Assembly: GCA_020050375.1 (NCBI GenBank)
Contig: JAGVKR010000126.1
Span: forward strand, 1 to 5,164
DNA length: 5,164 nucleotides
Direction of reading: 5' to 3'
Origin: Planctomycetales bacterium
GTDB lineage: Bacteria; Planctomycetota; Planctomycetia; Planctomycetales; Planctomycetaceae
Every line of letters begins with the position of its first letter. The stretch's first letter is position 1. The position numbers and the translations under genes were made by a program. The notes under the pieces are model-generated. The model was not told the origin of the DNA. It made no database searches and saw nothing but the letters and a program-made list of their open reading frames with translations. This document shows positions 1-4,212 of this stretch, one piece after another.

Positions 1-734
1 CCGTTCTGGCCCGTGGTGGCATCGAGGACGAGCAGGACCTCGTGCGGGGCGCCGGGGATTTTGTCCGAGATCACCCGCTGGATCTTCGAGAGCTGCTTCA
101 TCAGGTTCTGCTGCGTCTGGATCCGCCCCGCCGTATCGACGATGACCACGTCGGCCCCGATTTCGAGGGCCCGCGCACAACCGGCATAAGCCACGGCGGC
201 CGGATCGGAGCCGCTCGGCTTGGTGACGATCTCGCACCTCAGGCGCTGGCTCCACAGCGTCAGTTGCTCGACGGCCGCCGCGCGAAACGTGTCTCCCGCC
301 GCGAGCACGACTTTTTTGCCGTTTTTGATCAGCAGGTTGGCGAGCTTGGCGATGGAGGTTGTTTTGCCCACTCCGTTGACGCCGGCGACGAGGATGACCG
401 TCGGCCCTTCGGGAGCGAATCGCAGCGGCGACAGCGGGCGTTCGACGTCCCACAGGCTGTCGCCCGACCCCAGGAGCAGCCCTTTGAGCTTCGCACGAAC
501 CGTCTCCCAGATCTCGTCGATGACCACCGTGCGGCCGAGGTGCTTTTCGCGCAGTTCGGCGACGATGGCCTTGGCCGAGGCCACGCCCATGTCGGTTCGG
601 ATCAGCCGGGCGTAGAATTCCTCGATTCGGGCCTCAGTGAGGAGCTCACCCGGCTTGAACAGGTCGCGAACGTCGGTCTGCAGCAGATCTTTGGTCTTTT
701 GCAGGCTGCGTTTCAGCTTGTCGAACAGGCCCAT
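1..734 (-). CDS. ftsY: Signal recognition particle receptor FtsY (3'-truncated by window edge)
   Basis: FtsY is the SRP-family GTPase that docks SRP-ribosome complexes at the inner membrane for co-translational insertion. 244 codons are visible. The N-terminal amphipathic helix (MGLFDKLKRSLQKTKDLL, residues 1-18) is typical of the membrane-targeting helix of short FtsY proteins, and there is no long acidic A domain like that of E. coli. The four-helix N domain spans about residues 20-100. The G domain then shows the P-loop GVNGVGKT (118-125), DTFRAAA (148-154) and DTAGR (200-204), followed by VLDATTGQN (237-244). The TKxD guanine-specificity motif and the last roughly 60 residues are off the left edge. 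The ATG at 734-732 is preceded by GGGAGAG (plus-strand 744-750) at 9 nt. The gene is transcribed divergently from the kinase gene and has its own promoter candidate at 776-804. FtsY rather than Ffh is supported by the N-terminal helix and by the VNGVGKTT form of the P-loop. Confidence 0.96.
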   Translation of the reverse strand, partial: MGLFDKLKRSLQKTKDLLQTDVRDLFKPGELLTEARIEEFYARLIRTDMGVASAKAIVAELREKHLGRTVVIDEIWETVRAKLKGLLLGSGDSLWDVERPLSPLRFAPEGPTVILVAGVNGVGKTTSIAKLANLLIKNGKKVVLAAGDTFRAAAVEQLTLWSQRLRCEIVTKPSGSDPAAVAYAGCARALEIGADVVIVDTAGRIQTQQNLMKQLSKIQRVISDKIPGAPHEVLLVLDATTGQN

Positions 735-775
735 ACCGGCGGTCTCTCCCAAACCAGAAGGTGATTGATGCGGCG

Positions 776-804
776 ATCATAGGAGGTGGCGAAACGCCGG
801 GCAA
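776..804 (-). promoter_or_regulatory. Putative sigma70-type promoter of ftsY
   Basis: Read on the minus strand, TTGCCC (plus-strand 799-804, 4/6 match to the -35 consensus) is followed after exactly 17 nt by TATGAT (776-781, 5/6 match to the -10). Transcription would start near 769 and give a leader of about 35 nt before the ftsY ATG. The spacer contains a small perfect hairpin, GGCG-AAA-CGCC (788-798). This is a sequence match only; I see no experimental-type evidence. Confidence 0.55.
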
Positions 805-826
805 GCGGCGCTCTGCGGCGGTGGAG

Positions 827-855
827 TTGTGACCCCCCGTCGTTCTGTTTACTAT
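827..855 (+). promoter_or_regulatory. Putative sigma70-type promoter of the adenylate-kinase-like gene
   Basis: TTGTGA (827-832, 4/6) and TACTAT (850-855, 4/6) are separated by exactly 17 nt, in the one clearly AT-richer patch of the 735-938 intergenic region. The predicted start site is around 862, about 75 nt before the ATG at 939. The two promoters in this gap point away from each other and their -35 boxes are only about 22 nt apart, so a protein bound between them could affect both genes. Confidence 0.45.
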
Positions 856-938
856 TACATTTTGGGAAGACAGACGACGCGGCAGAATGGCCCGAGCGGG
901 CACAACTCTGCGCCCGCGAAACCGGAGAGTGATTCAAG

Positions 939-1559
939 ATGTCGCAGCCGCGGTTCCATTCGGTGTTGTTGTTCGGCGCGCCCGGAGTGGGCAAGGGAAC
1001 CCAGGGGCGGATTCTCGGCCAGATCCCGGGTTTTTTTCACCTCTCAGTCGGTGACGTGTTCCGTTCGCTTGACATCGGTTCGCCCGAAGGACGCGAGATC
1101 TACAAGTACAGCTCGCAGGGGATGCTCGTCCCCGACGAGCTCACGATCAAGATCTGGAAACGACATCTCGACGCCCTCACCGTTCTGTCGCACTACAAAC
1201 CGCACGAAGATCTGCTGATTCTCGACGGCATTCCCCGCAATCGCCGGCAGGTCGAATTGGTCGAAGCGCACGTCGAAGTCCTCAAGATCGTCCACCTCAA
1301 GTGTTCCGACACCGAGGCCATGATTCACCGCATCAGGCGCCGGGCGATTCGCGAGAACCGTGCCGACGACGCCCAGGAAGAGATCATCCGCAAGCGGTTT
1401 GAGGTCTACGAGCAGGAAACAAAACCGGTGGTCGACCAATACCCCGCGCGACTGGTCGCCGAAGTCGACGCGATCGGTTCACCGGCCGCGGTGTTGCTGG
1501 AAACGCTCAAATGCGTCGTGCCGGTCCAGAACGCCCACTTCCGGCACGAAGACCTGTGA
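939..1559 (+). CDS. Adenylate kinase family protein (nucleoside monophosphate kinase)
   Basis: This 206-residue cytosolic P-loop kinase of the adenylate kinase family is expected to transfer a phosphate from ATP to a nucleoside monophosphate. The P-loop GAPGVGKGTQ is at 13-22. The NMP-binding segment is LSVGDVFR (35-42), with R42 at the place of E. coli Arg36. LDGIPRNRRQ (95-104) corresponds to the usual LDGFPRT..Q, with R100 as the Arg88 equivalent. The LID is short, has no zinc cysteines, and ends in RADD (141-144), followed by RKRFEVYEQETKPVVDQY (151-168), which carries the late arginine. The usual Thr of STGD is Val here, and the strand motifs are looser than in a standard Adk. It may therefore be a second, divergent paralogue rather than the essential adk, so no gene symbol is given. 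The ATG is preceded by GGAGAG (924-929) at 9 nt. The rhomboid gene follows after 143 nt with no clear terminator between them. Confidence 0.88.
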   Translation: MSQPRFHSVLLFGAPGVGKGTQGRILGQIPGFFHLSVGDVFRSLDIGSPEGREIYKYSSQGMLVPDELTIKIWKRHLDALTVLSHYKPHEDLLILDGIPRNRRQVELVEAHVEVLKIVHLKCSDTEAMIHRIRRRAIRENRADDAQEEIIRKRFEVYEQETKPVVDQYPARLVAEVDAIGSPAAVLLETLKCVVPVQNAHFRHEDL

Positions 1560-1702
1560 ACGGCGCCGCTCACAGCCGCTGAGAACGGCAGTGCGCAGGG
1601 CTGGCAACGCAATTCCCGGCTGATTCTGATCCGCCGAGCGCCTACGTTCGTTGTTGAAGACTGACGATTCAACTCTCGCGGATCGAACGCCGGAACCCCG
1701 TC

Positions 1703-2899
1703 ATGCTCATACCCTGGGATGTCGAGCCTCCTCCGTACGCGGGTGCTTCGCACGCTCGGCACTATCCGTGGGTGACAATTGCGCTGATCGTCGCGAACAC
1801 GATCGTTTTCTTCGTCACCGGAATGGGAAGCGAAGAGAGCATCGAAGCCTGGGGGCTGGAGTACGGCGCCGGTCTGCAGCCCGTGCAATGGGTGACCCGC
1901 AACTTCATGCATGGGGGCTTCGTGCATCTCATCGGGAATATGTTTTTTCTCTGGGTTTTCGGGATGGTGGTCGAGGGCAAGATCGGCTGGTGGAAGTTTC
2001 TCATCGTCTATCTGGGCCTGGCGGCTTTTCAGGCGGCGCTTGAACAATGCTGGTTCGACCAGGGACGCAGCATCGGCGCTTCGGCTGTGATCTTCGCGCT
2101 TCTGGGTATGGCACTCATCTGGGCCCCCGAAAATGAGGTCCAGTGCGTGTGGATCTACTCCGGTTTCACGCGATATGGATCGGCAGAAGTTGAAATATCG
2201 GTGCTATGGATGGCCATTTTTTACATTGGCAGCAATCTTTTGTACGCCGGACTCAAAGGGTTTCAATTGAGCAGCGAATTTGGACACGCGTTCGGCGCAC
2301 TACTGGGGATCGCCCTCGGCGTGACGATGTTGAAATTGAAGTGGGTCGACTGCGAAGGGTGGGACGTCTTCACATCGATGTCGGGACGATTCATGAAATC
2401 GAGGTCATCCCGAAAGAAGGACATCACGGCCCGTCCAATCGCGGCGGACGATTTCGCGACGGCCCCCAACCAATCCGCCGCCGAGCGATTCATCCAGGCG
2501 CAGGAACAATTTCGCAAGCTGCTGGCGGAGGGCAATGCGGGGGCGGCGCTGGCGGTTTACGAAAAGACGAGCCACTTTGCGGCGCATTGGCAGCTCGCCG
2601 AGAAAGAGTTGCTGAAATTTGTCGATCGGCTCTGTGCCGAGAACCTCTACAACGAGGCGGTTCCGTTCCTTGAAGACTATCTGGTGCGCTTCGAGAAACG
2701 GGGCGTTCAGGCCCGCCTCAAGCTGGCCCAGATTCTCATCGAGCACCAGCAGCGCCCGAGTTACGCGATGCGCGTCCTGGAAGGGCTCCCGCAAGCGAAG
2801 CTTCCCGAGAACTACGCACGGCTGCGCACGAACCTCGAACGCCAAGCGCAGAAAATGATCGACGACGGCGTGCTGGAACTCGAAGGCCGCGCGTGGTGA
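1703..2899 (+). CDS. Rhomboid family intramembrane serine protease with C-terminal helical-repeat (TPR-like) domain
   Basis: A 398-residue inner-membrane protease. The six-helix rhomboid core covers roughly residues 22-210, with likely segments at about 23-40, 66-90, 97-115, 124-140, 165-184 and 191-210. Catalytic features are intact. HLIGN (75-79) gives the His/Asn oxyanion pair, GAS (125-127) places the nucleophile at S127, and GHAFG (194-198) places the catalytic base at H195. These correspond to H150, N154, S201 and H254 of E. coli GlpG. A polar loop of about 25 residues (141-165) separates helices 4 and 5. Residues 220-398 are soluble. After a basic linker (230-240) they form at least five amphipathic helices (about 260-390) that look like TPR/SEL-type repeats, likely cytosolic given the core topology. 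The ATG at 1703 is the first start after an in-frame TGA at 1655-1657. Its ribosome site is weak (CGGAA near 1691). The substrate is unknown. A helper role for the tail, such as binding a substrate or a partner, is inference. Confidence 0.92.
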   Translation: MLIPWDVEPPPYAGASHARHYPWVTIALIVANTIVFFVTGMGSEESIEAWGLEYGAGLQPVQWVTRNFMHGGFVHLIGNMFFLWVFGMVVEGKIGWWKFLIVYLGLAAFQAALEQCWFDQGRSIGASAVIFALLGMALIWAPENEVQCVWIYSGFTRYGSAEVEISVLWMAIFYIGSNLLYAGLKGFQLSSEFGHAFGALLGIALGVTMLKLKWVDCEGWDVFTSMSGRFMKSRSSRKKDITARPIAADDFATAPNQSAAERFIQAQEQFRKLLAEGNAGAALAVYEKTSHFAAHWQLAEKELLKFVDRLCAENLYNEAVPFLEDYLVRFEKRGVQARLKLAQILIEHQQRPSYAMRVLEGLPQAKLPENYARLRTNLERQAQKMIDDGVLELEGRAW

Positions 2900-2930
2900 C
2901 GACCCGCTGGTGTATTCGCACCGGGACGAC

Positions 2931-2942
2931 TTGGCCGGCCAA
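2931..2942. repeat. Perfect 12-bp palindrome downstream of the rhomboid gene
   Basis: TTGGCCGGCCAA is a perfect palindrome lying 32 nt after the rhomboid stop codon, in the non-coding gap 2900-3075. It could form a small hairpin (four-base stem TTGG/CCAA around CCGG), but no T-run follows, so it is not a convincing intrinsic terminator. A palindrome of this length is not rare by chance in a GC-rich window of 5 kb. Confidence 0.3.
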
Positions 2943-3026
2943 CGACTCGCCGAGCGTTTTGGTCGCTTGCAATCGGTCGTTCGTCGAAACAGATGGCCTA
3001 TTGCTGTCTCAAGCTGCGGCTTGATC

Positions 3027-3054
3027 TTGCTTGCATTGCAATTGGCAATACAAT
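3027..3054 (+). promoter_or_regulatory. Putative promoter of the toxin-antitoxin operon
   Basis: TACAAT (3049-3054) matches the -10 consensus at 5/6 positions. TTGCTT (3027-3032) lies 16 nt upstream as a weak -35 (3/6). Transcription would start about 3061, leaving a leader of about 15 nt that begins just at the ribosome-binding site. The weak -35 combined with overlapping inverted repeats is what one expects of a promoter controlled by its own antitoxin. Confidence 0.5.
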
Positions 3055-3057
3055 GCA
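3032..3057. promoter_or_regulatory. Nested inverted repeats, candidate operator for the antitoxin
   Basis: Three symmetric elements overlap here. TGCATTG (3032-3038) and CAATGCA (3051-3057) form a perfect 7-bp inverted repeat with a 12-nt spacer. ATTGC (3035-3039) and GCAAT (3045-3049) form a second inverted repeat with a 5-nt spacer. ATTGCAAT (3035-3042) is a perfect palindrome. Together they cover the -10 box and most of the spacer. Ribbon-helix-helix antitoxins bind such short repeated half-sites as pairs of dimers and repress their own operon, so this is the likely operator. That assignment is inference from position and symmetry. Confidence 0.5.
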
Positions 3058-3061
3058 GCGC

Positions 3062-3067
3062 GAGGAA
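3062..3067 (+). promoter_or_regulatory. Shine-Dalgarno site that fixes the antitoxin start
   Basis: GAGGAA lies 8 nt before the ATG at 3076. It selects this ATG over the in-frame upstream TTG at 3031, which has no such site and would lie inside the promoter and operator. Confidence 0.75.
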
Positions 3068-3075
3068 CTTCAACA

Positions 3076-3372
3076 ATGGCCAAATCCAAAACAGGAACCA
3101 CGCCTTCCAGAACCAGCCCGCTGATGGTCCGTCTGGATGCCAAGAGCAAGCAGGCGCTGGCCGAGGCGGCCGAACTGCGAGGGATCAGCGTTAGTGATTA
3201 CGTCCGAACGGTGATGGTCGCGCAGGCGCGGCGGGAAGTCACCGGTGCGCGGCACCGGACAATCCGGCTAAGCTCTCAAGAGCAACTGGCCTTCTGGCAG
3301 GCGCTCCAGGCGCCCGCGAACCTCACTCCGGCTCAGAAGCGCCTCGGGAGCCTCATGCGGGGGAAGCGGTGA
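3076..3372 (+). CDS. DUF1778 / TacA-type ribbon-helix-helix antitoxin
   Basis: A 98-residue predicted antitoxin of a type II toxin-antitoxin module. After a flexible Ser/Thr/Lys-rich N-terminus (1-15), the segment LMVRLDAKSKQALAEAAELR (16-35) followed by GISVSDYVRTVMVAQARREV (36-55) forms the ribbon-helix-helix fold: a DNA-binding strand then two helices, with the usual Leu-Arg-Gly-x-Ser-x-Ser-Asp turn. The C-terminal part, IRLSSQEQLAFWQALQAP (63-80) plus LTPAQKRL (83-90), matches the DUF1778 tail that in TacA-type proteins wraps around and blocks the acetyltransferase. Expected roles are repressing its own promoter (operator candidate 3032-3057) and neutralising the downstream toxin. The start at ATG 3076 is supported by GAGGAA at 8 nt. 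The last four bases overlap the toxin start (GTGA), so translation is probably coupled. The family call is firm; exact DNA and partner specificity cannot be read from the sequence. Confidence 0.92.
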   Translation: MAKSKTGTTPSRTSPLMVRLDAKSKQALAEAAELRGISVSDYVRTVMVAQARREVTGARHRTIRLSSQEQLAFWQALQAPANLTPAQKRLGSLMRGKR

Positions 3373-3893
3373 GCGGCGTCGTACTGCCGGAGGGGTTCCG
3401 GTTAGAGACGCTCGAGCGTCGCCACCCTCGCCGAGGATTTGACTGCGGTGAAGAATTGGTCAACGACTGGCTCCGTGCGAAGGCGCTCCAACATCAGGAC
3501 AAGCGGTTGTCGGCAACAAAGATTTTACTCGACCCTCGGGGAAATATCGCCGGATTTTTTACGTTGGCCACCGGACAGGTTGATTTCGGGGACCTGCCAT
3601 CGGATCTCGTTCGGCAGCTCCCGCGGCGCGCGCTTCCCGTTGCAGTCCTGGCCTGGCTTGGTGTCAATCACGCGCATCAAGGCAGAAAACTGGGGGATCT
3701 GCTACTCGCGCAAGCGCTTCGCGACTGCTATGAGGCGGGTCAGACCTTCGCGTTCGTCGCGGTCGTTCTCGATTGTGTCAACGACCGGGCGAAGTCGTTC
3801 TACGAGCGTTGGAACTTCGCGGTACTGCCGGGCAATCCGTATCGCCTGTTCCTGAGCGCCAAGACGTTAGCGGCGATGATGGGCCAAACCTGA
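3369..3893 (+). CDS. GNAT acetyltransferase toxin (TacT/AtaT type)
   Basis: A 174-residue GCN5-related N-acetyltransferase, full length for the toxin family. Characterised TacT, AtaT and ItaT relatives acetylate the amino group of charged tRNAs and stop translation; the tRNA targeted here is unknown. The diagnostic N-terminal block FDCGEELVNDWLRAKAL (24-40) matches the F-x-C-G...L-x-x-W-L signature of these toxins. It is followed by GFFTLATGQV (62-71), LPVAVLAWLGVN (89-100), the acetyl-CoA loop QGRKLGDLLL (104-113) and AKSFYERWNF (141-150), where Y145 is the expected catalytic tyrosine. In the loop, K107 replaces the usual glycine of Q-G-x-G-x-G. The GTG start at 3369 overlaps the antitoxin stop (TGA 3370-3372). 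A purine-rich GGGGGAAG (3359-3366) precedes it closely, and no other in-frame ATG occurs before residue 170. The operon order, antitoxin then toxin, is the usual one. Confidence 0.92.
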   Translation: MSGVVLPEGFRLETLERRHPRRGFDCGEELVNDWLRAKALQHQDKRLSATKILLDPRGNIAGFFTLATGQVDFGDLPSDLVRQLPRRALPVAVLAWLGVNHAHQGRKLGDLLLAQALRDCYEAGQTFAFVAVVLDCVNDRAKSFYERWNFAVLPGNPYRLFLSAKTLAAMMGQT

Positions 3894-4212
3894 TCGAGTT
3901 TGTCGCTCGGTACGCGCCCGCCTCGAAGCGCCAGCAAGTAAGTGGGTGGACGCGCGACCCATCTCTGGCGCGCAGGTTTGCCGGGCGATGTCCTGCGACA
4001 AGATCTGCCTGGTGAGCGCTGTACGAAAACGACCGCCGCCGCGCCAACCGAATGGCTGGCAACTCAGATCGCACCCGCTGCCATCAAGACCGCCTAACCA
4101 GACACTGAACCCGACCGGGAACTGGCCGGCGAGTCGAGCGTGTCGTATCTTTTGTGGTTGAAACTTGTTTTGGTTCTGGCTCAGCGATACGAAGCCGCCG
4201 TGCAGCGTGTCT
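3894..4212. other. Non-coding convergent spacer between the toxin gene and aroB
   Basis: About 319 bases without a credible gene. Open frames crossing it are GC-biased and lack family features. It holds an imperfect hairpin, GCCAaCC-gaat-GGcTGGC (4043-4060; stem 4+2 with one mismatch, no T-run). It also holds the attC-like element at 4092-4144, and then an unusually T-rich stretch (about 4145-4176) with an imperfect repeat of the form TTTTGTGGTT / TTGTTTTGGTT. Both neighbouring genes run into this spacer, so some transcription terminator is expected. The only stem followed by T residues is the one at 4101-4150. Confidence 0.6.
4092..4150 (+). repeat. attC-like / dispersed-repeat element with stem-forming arms
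   Basis: The element opens with GCCTAAC (4092-4098), which fits the integron attC core-box consensus RYYYAAC. Next come GACAC (4101-4105), which pairs perfectly with GTGTC (4140-4144), and an inner CCGG (4115-4118) that can pair with CCGG (4126-4129) across a short loop. The stem is followed by GTATCTTTT. attC sites sit at the 3' end of gene cassettes and fold as imperfect hairpins; this position, behind a toxin-antitoxin pair, is where one would be expected. However, no good GTTRRRY partner box follows; the nearest, GTTGAAA at 4157, fits 6/7 but pairs with GCCTAAC only at AAC/GTT. It may be a decayed attC, another dispersed repeat, or a terminator. One frame across it reads NQTLNPTG, which I recall from hypothetical planctomycete proteins, unverified. 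Confidence 0.35.

Noticed and set aside
1560..1702. Intrinsic terminator or clear promoter between the kinase and rhomboid genes
   Set aside because: Only short stems occur (for example GCCG/CGGC at 1575-1589), with no T-run. The best -35/-10 pair (TGGCAA-N17-TCTGAT, 1602-1630) is too weak to call.
1406..2047. 213-codon open frame on the minus strand across the kinase and rhomboid genes
   Set aside because: It lies antisense to two genes with clear family motifs; long antisense frames are common in GC-rich coding DNA. Its translation shows no recognisable domain.
2900..3030. A second attC-like site upstream of the antitoxin
   Set aside because: I found no GTTRRRY or RYYYAAC box pair here. 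The only symmetric element is the 12-bp palindrome at 2931-2942, which has no attC architecture.
3031..3075. TTG at 3031 as the antitoxin start, giving 113 residues
   Set aside because: It lies inside the promoter and inverted repeats and lacks a ribosome site. ATG 3076 has GAGGAA at 8 nt, and the added residues match no antitoxin feature.
2405..3076. 223-codon open frame on the minus strand across the rhomboid tail
   Set aside because: It is antisense to the in-frame continuation of the rhomboid gene, shows no motif, and its start would overlap the toxin-antitoxin promoter.
3946..4161. Short 71-codon frame in the spacer downstream of the toxin
   Set aside because: It has no ribosome site and no domain. 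It crosses the attC-like element, and the familiar NQTLNPTG string is better explained as translation of a non-coding repeat.
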